A stretch of 64,000 nt of DNA from Serratia rhizosphaerae (GTDB lineage Bacteria; Pseudomonadota; Gammaproteobacteria; Enterobacterales; Enterobacteriaceae): NCBI RefSeq assembly GCF_009817885.1, contig NZ_CP041764.1, forward strand, positions 1,922,001-1,986,000, read 5' to 3'. A program made the translations under genes and the position numbers. The notes beneath the pieces are model-generated. The model saw nothing but the letters and a program-made list of their open reading frames with translations. It was not told the DNA's origin and did no database searches. Positions 17,290 to 24,696 of this stretch are shown piece after piece (positions within the stretch are counted from its first letter, which is position 1; the number at the start of each line of letters is the position of its first letter).

Positions 17290-17421
17290 ACTCTCCCACC
17301 TCGGCGTCAGTCTTGTAAAAAATAAATTTAATCCTCTGAATTTAAATGGTTTATTTTTAATCTTCCCATCCCCCTGCGGCCGGCGCCTATCCATCCCGAC
17401 ACCGCCAGCCATCGGCCTGCC

Positions 17422-17439
17422 TGTCGCCAAAAAACGACG
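17422..17439. promoter_or_regulatory. Probable GlrR site, proximal
   Basis: TGTC-N10-GACG differs by one base from the GlrR activator consensus TGTC-N10-GACA. It lies about 160-177 bases upstream of the GlmZ start, in the range used by sigma54 enhancer proteins. Confidence 0.55.
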
Positions 17440-17484
17440 ACTTAAGGTAAAGTTATTTTTTACATTATTTTTCAATACATTGCG

Positions 17485-17502
17485 TGTCTCTTACCGGCGA
17501 CA
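17485..17502. promoter_or_regulatory. Probable GlrR site, distal
   Basis: TGTC-N10-GACA is a perfect match to the GlrR consensus, about 223-240 bases upstream of the GlmZ start. Between the sites and the promoter is a strongly AT-rich stretch (about 17310-17370) suited to IHF bending, although I see no perfect IHF site. No gene is supported in 17263-17629. Confidence 0.6.
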
Positions 17503-17629
17503 GACGGCCCTTCTGTTGTCGCCAAAAACCAACGGCAGACAAATAGCGGGCATGCCCACGGGCTAGACGGCGGATGGATGCGGCGAATGCGGCGGATGGA
17601 CACGGAAAAGATGGCAGACGGAGGATAAA

Positions 17630-17693
17630 CTACAGACGAAAAAAAACCTGCTTTAAAAAGCAGGTTTTTCGAATTGGTCGGCGAGAGAGGATT
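17630..17693 (-). repeat. Partial duplicate of tRNA-Pro 3' end plus terminator
   Basis: These 64 bases repeat the segment at 17793-17857 almost exactly. On the minus strand they contain the last 19 bases of the tRNA-Pro gene (AATCCTCTCTCGCCGACCA, 17675-17693) followed by the same terminator hairpin and a T-run (17639-17669). The rest of the tRNA is absent, so it is a remnant, not a gene. About 100 bases separate the two copies. Confidence 0.85.
17639..17669 (-). terminator. Second (distal) terminator after tRNA-Pro
   Basis: The stem AACCTGCTT / AAGCAGGTT with a TTTA-type loop is followed on the minus strand by eight T residues. It is a copy of the terminator at 17802-17831 and would act as a fail-safe stop for the tRNA operon before the GlmZ control region. 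Confidence 0.85.
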
Positions 17694-17801
17694 ATGCGCA
17701 TCAAAGATGCGCCCCCTTCGGGCGTTGCTGCGCAACGTGGTCTCGCTGCGCTCGGCTCAAACCTCCTTCGGAGGTTCTTCATCCTCTATCCGCTACAGAC
17801 G

Positions 17802-17831
17802 AAAAAAACCTGCTTTAAAAAGCAGGTTTTT
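17802..17831 (-). terminator. Terminator of the tRNA operon
   Basis: A 9-bp stem (AACCTGCTT / AAGCAGGTT) with a short loop and seven T residues on the minus strand lies eight bases after the CCA end of tRNA-Pro. It belongs to the duplicated 65-base segment 17793-17857. Confidence 0.9.
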
Positions 17832-17838
17832 CGAATGG

Positions 17839-17915
17839 TGGTCGGCGAGAGAGGATTCGAACCTCCGACCCACTGGTCCCAAACCAGTTGCGCTACCAAG
17901 CTGCGCTACTCGCCG
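17839..17915 (-). tRNA. proM: tRNA-Pro (anticodon TGG)
   Basis: This 77-base cloverleaf has acceptor stem CGGCGAG pairing with CTCGCCG, anticodon loop TTTGGGA with anticodon TGG, T-loop GGTTCGAATCC and an encoded CCA end. It is the last gene of the Arg-His-Leu-Pro operon, equivalent to E. coli proM. Its 3' end is partly duplicated downstream. Confidence 0.97.
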
Positions 17916-17990
17916 ATTCTGTGGTGCTGATACTACAAGATTTTAAAGCCCATGTCCATGTAATCGTTAAGATTTACATGACGTTTTGTG

Positions 17991-18077
17991 TGGTGCGAAG
18001 AGAGGGACTTGAACCCTCACGTCCGTAAGAACACTAACACCTGAAGCTAGCGCGTCTACCAATTCCGCCACCTTCGC
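17991..18077 (-). tRNA. leuT: tRNA-Leu (anticodon CAG)
   Basis: This 87-base class II tRNA has a long variable arm. The acceptor stem is GCGAAGG, the anticodon stem-loop GCTTCAGGTG carries CAG, the T-loop is GGTTCAAGTCC and CCA is encoded. It corresponds to E. coli leuT in the same operon. Confidence 0.97.
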
Positions 18078-18125
18078 ACGGTCACAAAACAGCTTTTTAT
18101 CTTCTACTCTACCCCTGGGGTAAAG

Positions 18126-18201
18126 TGGGGTGGCTAATGGGACTCGAACCCACGACAACTGGAATCACAATCCAGGGCTCTACCAACTGAGCTATAGCCA
18201 C
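18126..18201 (-). tRNA. hisR: tRNA-His (anticodon GTG)
   Basis: This is a 76-base tRNA with acceptor GTGGCTA/TAGCCAC, anticodon loop TTGTGAT (GTG), T-loop GGTTCGAGTCC and encoded CCA. Base 18202 supplies the extra G(-1), which pairs with discriminator C73 and is needed by histidyl-tRNA synthetase. It corresponds to E. coli hisR. Confidence 0.97.
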
Positions 18202-18260
18202 CATTTCTTTACTACTTCACGCGGTAATCATACCACCGCAGCTCTTGCGCACAAACTAAA

Positions 18261-18337
<77 letters not shown>

Positions 18338-18358
18338 GTAGCGCCGTTGCGGGTGGGG

Positions 18359-18387
18359 ATACTACGGATTTAAAGCGATCCTGTCTA
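18359..18387 (-). promoter_or_regulatory. Promoter of the tRNA operon
   Basis: The minus strand has TAGACA (18382-18387), a 17-base spacer and TAGTAT (18359-18364), followed by a GC-rich discriminator (CCCCACCCGC). That discriminator is the usual mark of stringently controlled stable-RNA promoters. It lies about 20 bases before tRNA-Arg. Confidence 0.7.
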
Positions 18388-18472
18388 GTGCTTTTTCGCA
18401 GAAATGTTGCGTTTGATTACGCTTTGCTCACTCCTGCGCATAAAAGCGCAATCCGCAGCCCTTTTTTCACCT

Positions 18473-19876
18473 TTACTGCTGGTTTTTTATCCCAATTTCA
18501 GCCTGATGCTGTTTTTTGTGCATCCCGCAGGCGAAGTAGCACAGGCTGACCGCCGCCAGGAAAATCGCCCCGACCAGCAGAGAAATACGCGTATCCGGGT
18601 TAATGCCCATGCCAACCAGTACACACGCCAGAAAAGCAATGGTCAGGTAGTTCACATACGGGAACATTATCGATTTAAAACCGTGGCTTTTGATCGCCTC
18701 TTTATGTTCGCGACGGAAGTAGAGCTGGCTAATCAGCACCACAAACCACGGCACCATGCCCGGCAGTACGCTGGCGCTGTAGACATACACAAACACCTGC
18801 TGCGGGTTAGGGATAAGGTAATTCAGCGCCGACCCGGCCAGCAAACAGGCGATGGTCATGGCGATGCAGTTTACCGGCACGCCGCTGGCGGACAGTTTAG
18901 TGAACGTAGACGGCAACTGGCGGTTCTTTGCCAGCGCATACAGCATGCGTCCGCCGCTGTACATACCGCTGTTGCAGCCGGACAGCGCCGCGGTCAGCAC
19001 CACAAAGTTAATGATGCCGGCGGCGGCCACGATGCCGATTTTGGCAAAGGTCAGCACAAACGGGCTGCCCGCGGTGCCGATGCCGTTCCACGGGAAGATG
19101 GTAACGATAACGAAAATAGCACCGACGTAGAAAATCAGGATGCGCCACAGAATATTATTGATGGCGCGCTTCAGGGTGACCTGCGGATTCTTCGCCTCAC
19201 CGGCGGTAATGCCCACCAATTCCACGCCCTGATAAGAGGCCACCACGATACACAGCGCAAACAGGAAGCCTTTCCAGCCGCCGGCGAAGAAGCCGCCGTG
19301 CTGCGTCAGGTTGGCGAACCCGGTCGGCACGCCGCCGTTACCGAAGCCAAAGAAGATCACCCCCAATCCCACCAGAATCATCACGATAATGGTGGTCACC
19401 TTAATCATCGCAAACCAGAACTCCAGTTCGCCGTACAGCCGCACCGCCGCCAGGTTGGCGACCGCCACCATCGCCACCGCCAGCAGCGCCGGCAGCCACT
19501 GCGGGATTTCCGGGAACCAGAACTGCACATACACGCCGATGGCGGTAATTTCCGAAATCCCGACCGCAATCCACATAAACCAGTAGCCCCAGGCCGTCAG
19601 GTAGCCAAAATAAGGGCCCATGTACTTATGGGCATAGACCGCGAACGAGCCGGCCACCGGCTCCAGAAACAGCATCTCGCCCATCGAACGCATAATAAAG
19701 AACACAAACAGCCCGGCGATAATGTATGCCAGCAACACCGAAGGCCCTGCCCATTTCAGGGTGCTGGCCGAGCCCATAAACAGGCCGACGCCGATCGTGC
19801 CGCCAAGCGCAATCAGTTCAATGTGCCGGGCTTCCAGCCCGCGATGTAGTCCTTGCGGTGTATCTTTAGTTGGCAT
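18473..19876 (-). CDS. yifK: Amino-acid permease YifK (ThrP-like)
   Basis: This 467-residue APC-superfamily permease has about twelve membrane helices. E. coli YifK (ThrP) is a proton-coupled threonine/serine transporter. The consensus amphipathic motif near the N terminus is present (GLEARHIELIALGGTIGVGLFMGSA), followed by GEMLFLEPVAGSFAVYAHKYMGPYFGYLTAWGYW. It is slightly longer than E. coli (461) through a lysine/glutamine-rich C-terminal tail. It lies between wecG and the tRNA operon, as in E. coli, where it is repressed by Lrp and the small RNA GcvB. I could not define those sites here. Threonine specificity is by homology. Confidence 0.95.
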   Translation of the reverse strand: MPTKDTPQGLHRGLEARHIELIALGGTIGVGLFMGSASTLKWAGPSVLLAYIIAGLFVFFIMRSMGEMLFLEPVAGSFAVYAHKYMGPYFGYLTAWGYWFMWIAVGISEITAIGVYVQFWFPEIPQWLPALLAVAMVAVANLAAVRLYGELEFWFAMIKVTTIIVMILVGLGVIFFGFGNGGVPTGFANLTQHGGFFAGGWKGFLFALCIVVASYQGVELVGITAGEAKNPQVTLKRAINNILWRILIFYVGAIFVIVTIFPWNGIGTAGSPFVLTFAKIGIVAAAGIINFVVLTAALSGCNSGMYSGGRMLYALAKNRQLPSTFTKLSASGVPVNCIAMTIACLLAGSALNYLIPNPQQVFVYVYSASVLPGMVPWFVVLISQLYFRREHKEAIKSHGFKSIMFPYVNYLTIAFLACVLVGMGINPDTRISLLVGAIFLAAVSLCYFACGMHKKQHQAEIGIKNQQ

Positions 19877-20156
19877 AAATCCTCAGTCGTTATGTCTGCG
19901 TCGTGCGTGCATTGACCGGCAACGGCCTTATTGTTTTAAACAGAAAGCGGCATCACTCCGCCGGCGCGACCGACCGCCAGCAAGGATGAGGGCAAATTGA
20001 CAGCGAAAAATAGGGTATTCAGCACTGCGATTAGCGGCATCGGCGGCCTGGGGTGATTTCCGGACGGTATCGTTCCGTATTTTGCTGCTATAAGCAAACC
20101 GCGAATTAAAACTTTATGGAATAAATGAAGGGATAATTCTTAGATGAGGTTATAGT

Positions 20157-20186
20157 TGTGCGGCGATTTTATACACCTGCCGCACA
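20157..20186. repeat. Inverted repeat upstream of yifK
   Basis: An 8-bp perfect inverted repeat (TGTGCGGC / GCCGCACA) with a 14-base AT-rich loop lies in the 359-base wecG-yifK gap. It has no T-run. It could be an operator for yifK or part of the wecG mRNA end. The remaining gap to 19877 is AT-rich, as expected of a promoter region, but I could not place a convincing promoter. Confidence 0.4.
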
Positions 20187-20204
20187 ATGACGGCGACCTG
20201 CCGT

Positions 20205-20227
20205 GCCGGGGCAGCAGATACCCCGGC
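20205..20227 (-). terminator. Hairpin after wecG (end of ECA operon)
   Basis: A 7-bp GC stem (GCCGGGG / CCCCGGC) with a 9-base loop begins nine bases after the wecG stop. There is no U-tract, so it is at best a weak or Rho-assisted terminator or an mRNA 3' stabiliser. Confidence 0.4.
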
Positions 20228-20235
20228 CGGTCAAT

Positions 20236-20985
20236 TTACAGTTTGCCGCCGTAATAGTAGCCGACGAAACGCAGCAGTTTGATCTGCCGGCGGATGCGGC
20301 TTGGCTGCGACAGCAGGCGATACAGCCACTCCAGCCCGAGGTTCTGCCACACCTTCGGCGCCCGCTTCACATGGCCGGTAAACACGTCATAGGTGCCGCC
20401 TACGCCCATATACAGCGCCTGCGGATGCACCTTGCGGCAGTCGCGCATCAGAATTTCCTGCTTCGGCGACCCCATCGCTACGGTCACGATCGCCGCGCCG
20501 CTGGTATGAATCCGTTCAAACAGCGCGTCGCGCTGCTGCGCCGTGAAGTAACCGTCCTGGCTGCCGACGATGTTGACGTTCCACTGGCGGCGCAGCTTTT
20601 CTTCGGTTTCCGCCAGTACCGACGGCTTGCCGCCGACCAGAAAGACCGGCGTGCCCTCCTGCCCGGCGCGCTGCATCAACGCCTCCCACAGGTCGGCGCC
20701 CGCCACGCGCGAGACATCGGCCCCCGGGTATTTGCGCCGCATTGCACGCACCATACTGATGCCGTCAGCGTATTTAAATTCGCAGCCGTCCAGCAGCGCC
20801 CGCAGGTTGGCGTCCTGCTCCGCCGCCAGCATTTTCTCGGCGTTCATCGCCACCAGCGTCCCCTGTTTCATCTTGCCGCCGTCAAACAGGAAATCCAGGC
20901 AGTGCGCCATATTGCGAAACCCCCAGAGCTTAATGCCACGCAGCGCGTATTCGGGAGCCGAAACCTTTGTATCCATTTTTCTCAT
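20236..20985 (-). CDS. wecG: WecG, ManNAcA transferase (ECA lipid II synthesis)
   Basis: WecG transfers N-acetyl-D-mannosaminuronic acid from UDP to lipid I (GlcNAc-PP-undecaprenol), forming ECA lipid II. It belongs to the WecG/TagA/CpsF glycosyltransferase family (GT26). The 249 residues compare with 246 in E. coli. Conserved stretches are VAMNAEKMLAA, KYADGISMVRAMRRKYP, VFLVGGKPSVL, VAMGSPKQE and GVGGTYDVFTGHVKRAP. The ATG at 20985 overlaps the wzyE stop (TAATG); an alternative ATG at 20976 would remove three residues. It is the last gene of the ECA cluster. Confidence 0.96.
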   Translation of the reverse strand: MRKMDTKVSAPEYALRGIKLWGFRNMAHCLDFLFDGGKMKQGTLVAMNAEKMLAAEQDANLRALLDGCEFKYADGISMVRAMRRKYPGADVSRVAGADLWEALMQRAGQEGTPVFLVGGKPSVLAETEEKLRRQWNVNIVGSQDGYFTAQQRDALFERIHTSGAAIVTVAMGSPKQEILMRDCRKVHPQALYMGVGGTYDVFTGHVKRAPKVWQNLGLEWLYRLLSQPSRIRRQIKLLRFVGYYYGGKL

Positions 20986-22366
20986 TACCTTTGCAGTAGG
21001 CTGTCGGACTCCGAGGCGGCGGCCGGTTGCGCCGCGTGCGGGCGGGCGCCCATACGCGTCTTGATCAGGCCTGCCGTATCAAACAGCCAGTACAGCAACT
21101 TTGCCAGCACCAGACAGGCGCCGAAAATCAAACAGAAAAACACCACGCGCGAAACGAATGAGTCCAACCCTTCACGCGTCAAAACAATGATGTTAAACAC
21201 CGCGCCAAAACAGAAGCCCTGCAAAATGGCCGCTTTATAGCGGTTTGGCTCATGGCGGCCCAGCTCATACAGCCAGTCGAACCATTTGATGATAAGCCCG
21301 ACCACCACCGCGCCAAGCGGAATAAACAGCGCGCCCCCCATTACCACCAGCGAACCGATCAGCGTTGGCGAAATCGCCAGCCCGGAATTATTCTCCAGCA
21401 CTTCCCAGGTAAAGTAGTTGGCGGTATTGAGCACCACATCCGGCCGCCCCGGCCACAGCCAGCCGGGGATAAAGACATAGAAGTCGCGGACAATCGGCGC
21501 CAGCCCCTGGAAGTCGATTTTGTCGTAGTTCTGCAGCAGCAGCGCCAGGTTCTCCCAGGGGAGAAGGTGTCGCGGGTTAAATACAGGAAGGTGTAAAATG
21601 CCTCATCGCCGCTGACGTCCAGGCCGTAGCGCTTCAGCGCCAGCCAGAACATGCCGACAATGCTCATTACCCCCGCCACCGCCAGCATCCACAGCGTGAT
21701 CCAGCCGCGCACAATGCCGATAAACAGGAACAGAGCAAACGCGATAATGATATTGGCGCGCGTACCGCCGACGATCACATAGGTCAGCAGGCCAAACGAC
21801 ACCGTCGCCACCAGGAAAAAGAACCAGGCGCGCAGACTCTGTCTGAGGAAGAACACCACCAGCATCGCCGGGATAAAGAAGTAGAAGAAGCGTTTAAGCG
21901 CCACGCCGGACACGTCGCTGGAAAAGATCTGGCTGTAGGAATTCAGTTTAAACAGCAGGAAGCCGTTCTGCATAAAGAACAGCCCCACCGTACCGATGGC
22001 CACCAGCGCCAGCAATATCCAGGTCAGGTTGGTTTCCACCCGGTTCATGCTGAACAGCGGCTGATGCGGTTCGCCGCTGCGCTTACGCAGCCGGGTCTTA
22101 TAGGTGACGTAATAGATGGCATAGAAACAGGTGGCAGAGAGCATCGCATACAGCAGAAACTCCACCGGCACGATAGCCACGTCAAAGCGGAACACCAGCA
22201 GACAGCTGAGCGGAAAGCCGAAATAAAACGTCAGCAGAAACAGCAGAGAAAAGAAGACGTTAAAGTTAAACCGAACGCGCCGGAACTCCTGATAGGTCAC
22301 CGTCAAAATAAAAGTGACGCTAATCAGGTAAACCACCAGCAAACCGCCAAATTGGGCCAGCGTCAT
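20985..22366 (-). pseudogene. wzyE: wzyE, ECA polymerase, with a one-base frameshift
   Basis: WzyE is the polytopic inner-membrane polymerase that joins ECA trisaccharides. The first ~268 residues (MTLAQFGGLLVVYLI to YTFLYLTRDTFSP) are in one frame. The remaining ~190 (WENLALLLQNYDKIDFQG to the TAA at 20985) continue in the next frame. One C is missing from a run on the minus strand (GGGG at 21558-21561 on the plus strand); restoring it recovers a full family-length protein. Read as given, the first frame ends at 21359 after about 67 foreign residues. Both halves are otherwise well conserved, so either a very recent mutation or a sequencing error in the run is likely. Confidence 0.88.
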
Positions 22367-23448
22367 GCCGTTTCTCCCGCCGCCAGCGCCAACGCCTGCC
22401 GCCAGCCGTCAACATAATTGGGATTAAAGAAGGCAATATCCTGCTTGTCCACCGACGCCAGCTGGCGCTGCGCTTCGCGCACCACCGCCTCATCCAGCGT
22501 ATCGCCGTAAAACAGCACCGGTAGACGCTGCTCGGCCAGGTCCTGCCAGAACGGATTCTGCCGGCTGAGCACAAACGGCACGCCAAACTGAATCAGCAGG
22601 CAGAGCGTGCCGATGCCCTGCTGGCGATCAAAGATAAAGTAGCCGAGGTCGCACTCGCGCAGAATATTCAGGTAATCGTCAAACGCCACCTGCCGGGTCA
22701 GCAGCTGCAGATTTCTTTCGCTGAACAGCCGCAGGCCGGCGCTGCGCACCTGCTCGATATAGTCGTCGTTATTGGCCGGATAACCCATCGGCACAATCAC
22801 CCGCACATTCTCGCCGAACTGCTGATGAATCGCGCTCAGCGCTTCGATATGGCGGTTGGTGCGGTCGCCAGAGTTGCCCACCAGAATGGTCATCGGCCCG
22901 GCGACGTTTTTCTCAACCTCAACGCCGGTCAGCGCCGGATCCATACGCGTCGGGAAGTAGAGCAGCGACGCCGGCACCCGCGCATGGCGCTGCTGATAGT
23001 GAATCAGATCGCCGCGCGTGGCGAACACGTGCCCGACCCGCCCTTGCGCCACCCGGCGCAGCAGATAGAACAGACGGAATTTCCAGTCGGTGGCGTTTTC
23101 ATACAGATCGGCCCCCCAGATATGCCAGCTGACCTGTTGCGGCTTGATTTTACCGCTCAGCAGCGCCAGCCACAGCGTCGGGTTAAACTGCCCGTGCCAG
23201 AAAAAGCGGCGGCTGCGGTCAGCTTTGGCGCAGGCGATCACCGCCTCCGCAAGGCTCTTCTTATCCGGGTAGCTGTCGATCGTCAGCGCCGGGAACGCTC
23301 CCAGCGCGGCCACGTCTTTGGCGGCAACCATAAACCGGCTCACCTGCTGCGACGGCAGCTGATTGGCCAGCACGTCGTTGAAGAAGCGCAGCACCGTCTG
23401 ATTATGGTGCGGGATATCAGATCCCAATACGTGAATCAGTGTGGTCAT
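22363..23448 (-). CDS. wecF: WecF, Fuc4NAc transferase (ECA lipid III synthesis)
   Basis: WecF (RffT) transfers 4-acetamido-4,6-dideoxy-D-galactose from its dTDP donor to lipid II, completing the ECA trisaccharide lipid III. The 361 residues compare with 359 in E. coli (GT56 family). Typical stretches are the N-terminal MTTLIHVLGSDIPHHNQTVLRFFN, the HGQFNPTLWLALL and WHIWGADLYE segments, and ILVGNSGDRTNRHIEAL in the donor-binding half. Its stop overlaps the wzyE start by four bases and its start overlaps wzxE by four. Confidence 0.96.
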   Translation of the reverse strand: MTTLIHVLGSDIPHHNQTVLRFFNDVLANQLPSQQVSRFMVAAKDVAALGAFPALTIDSYPDKKSLAEAVIACAKADRSRRFFWHGQFNPTLWLALLSGKIKPQQVSWHIWGADLYENATDWKFRLFYLLRRVAQGRVGHVFATRGDLIHYQQRHARVPASLLYFPTRMDPALTGVEVEKNVAGPMTILVGNSGDRTNRHIEALSAIHQQFGENVRVIVPMGYPANNDDYIEQVRSAGLRLFSERNLQLLTRQVAFDDYLNILRECDLGYFIFDRQQGIGTLCLLIQFGVPFVLSRQNPFWQDLAEQRLPVLFYGDTLDEAVVREAQRQLASVDKQDIAFFNPNYVDGWRQALALAAGETA

Positions 23449-24695
23449 ACTCGTCTACGGTAAAGAATAAATACGCAGCTACACAGTGTGAAATAGACTA
23501 TGTAGGTTGCCATATAGGCCTGAGCCGCCCCCAATGCCCCATGCAACGGGATTAGCCAGTGCGAGAACAGCGTCAGCAGCAGGAACTGACTGACTTCAGT
23601 CATAATATAAAAGCGCAGCGACGCCTTGGCGATCACCAGGTAGCCGAACACATAGGCGCCCACTTTCAGCACATCGCCCACCAACTGCCAGGCAAACAGA
23701 TCGCGCATGGCGACAAACTTGTCCGAGAACAGCAGCCAGATGGCAAAATCGCGCAGCAGCCATACGGTAAAACTGGCCGCCGCCACCGCCGGCAGCACAA
23801 ACTTCAGCGCGCGGACGATTTCACGGCTAATCGCCGCCTTATCGCTCAGGCGCGACAGCGTCGGCAGCAGATACACGGTGAAAGAGGCGGTAATAAACTG
23901 CAGATAGGCGTCGGAAATACTGCTGACGCCCTGCCAAATCCCCACCTCATCCCAGCTATAGTGCGCCGCCAGCAGGTTACGCATCATGACATACGCCACC
24001 GGTAAGGTCACGGAGGTGATCAACGCCATAATGGTAAACTTGCCCAGGTGGCTGGCCAACGCCTTGTCCCACGCCAGCGCCAGATAGCGCAGCGGCAACG
24101 TTTTACGCCGCCACAGTAGAGTACCGGCCGGCAACGCCACCAGCGCCGGCACCAGCGCCAGCCCCGCCAGCGCGCCTTCATAACCACCCAGCTTAAAGCA
24201 CAACACAAAGGCAGCCAGACCTATCAGGCTGCCGCCAATCACCGCCAGCGCGTTGCCCATGGCGTCGCGATAGCCTTTCAGGATCGCCAGAAACAGGTTG
24301 GCGTAGGCAATGCCCATTTGCATAAACGCCAGCGCGCGCACCACGTTGACATAGCGCGTATGGCCAAACAGCCCCTGGCTTATCGGCTCGGCGGCAAACA
24401 GAAACACCAGCGCCAACAGGGTAGAAAAGCCCAGCACAATGCTGGAGCCGGTGCCGACCGCCAGGCGTAAACGCTGCGGATCCTGATGATATTCCGCGAC
24501 ATACTTGGTGATACCGTTGAAGATGCCGGCGCCGGACAGCACGCCCAGCACGGTGATCAGCTGGCGAAAGTTGCCGGCCTGCCCCACACCGCTCGGCCCG
24601 AACGCCACCGCCAGCAGTTTCACTACCAGCAGCCCCACGCCAATTTTGACCAGCGTGGAGCCGGCGGTCCAGATGGATGCTTTTGCCAGAGACAT
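23445..24695 (-). CDS. wzxE: WzxE, ECA lipid III flippase
   Basis: WzxE moves undecaprenyl-linked ECA trisaccharide across the inner membrane. It is a 416-residue MOP/PST-family exporter with about twelve membrane helices; the N terminus MSLAKASIWTAGSTLVKIGVGLLVVKLLA is typical. E. coli WzxE has 416 residues. It lies one base after wecE and overlaps wecF by four, so it is part of the wecD-wecG block. Confidence 0.96.
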   Translation of the reverse strand: MSLAKASIWTAGSTLVKIGVGLLVVKLLAVAFGPSGVGQAGNFRQLITVLGVLSGAGIFNGITKYVAEYHQDPQRLRLAVGTGSSIVLGFSTLLALVFLFAAEPISQGLFGHTRYVNVVRALAFMQMGIAYANLFLAILKGYRDAMGNALAVIGGSLIGLAAFVLCFKLGGYEGALAGLALVPALVALPAGTLLWRRKTLPLRYLALAWDKALASHLGKFTIMALITSVTLPVAYVMMRNLLAAHYSWDEVGIWQGVSSISDAYLQFITASFTVYLLPTLSRLSDKAAISREIVRALKFVLPAVAAASFTVWLLRDFAIWLLFSDKFVAMRDLFAWQLVGDVLKVGAYVFGYLVIAKASLRFYIMTEVSQFLLLTLFSHWLIPLHGALGAAQAYMATYIVYFTLCSCVFILYRRRV

Positions 24696-24696
24696 A

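Noticed and set aside
17206..17475. 89-codon frame on the minus strand over the GlmZ start
   Set aside because: It runs through the sigma54 promoter and the GlmZ 5' end and has no recognisable protein features. The RNA gene explains the conservation.
17675..17693. A second tRNA-Pro gene
   Set aside because: Only the last 19 bases of the tRNA are duplicated. No anticodon or acceptor 5' strand is present.
18404..19849. 481-codon open frame antisense to yifK
   Set aside because: It reads the reverse complement of a membrane-protein gene and is full of His/Gln/Arg. No support as a gene.
21541..21570. Programmed frameshifting in wzyE
   Set aside because: There is no classic slippery heptamer plus stimulatory structure, and E. 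coli wzyE is a single continuous frame. Mutation or sequencing error is simpler.
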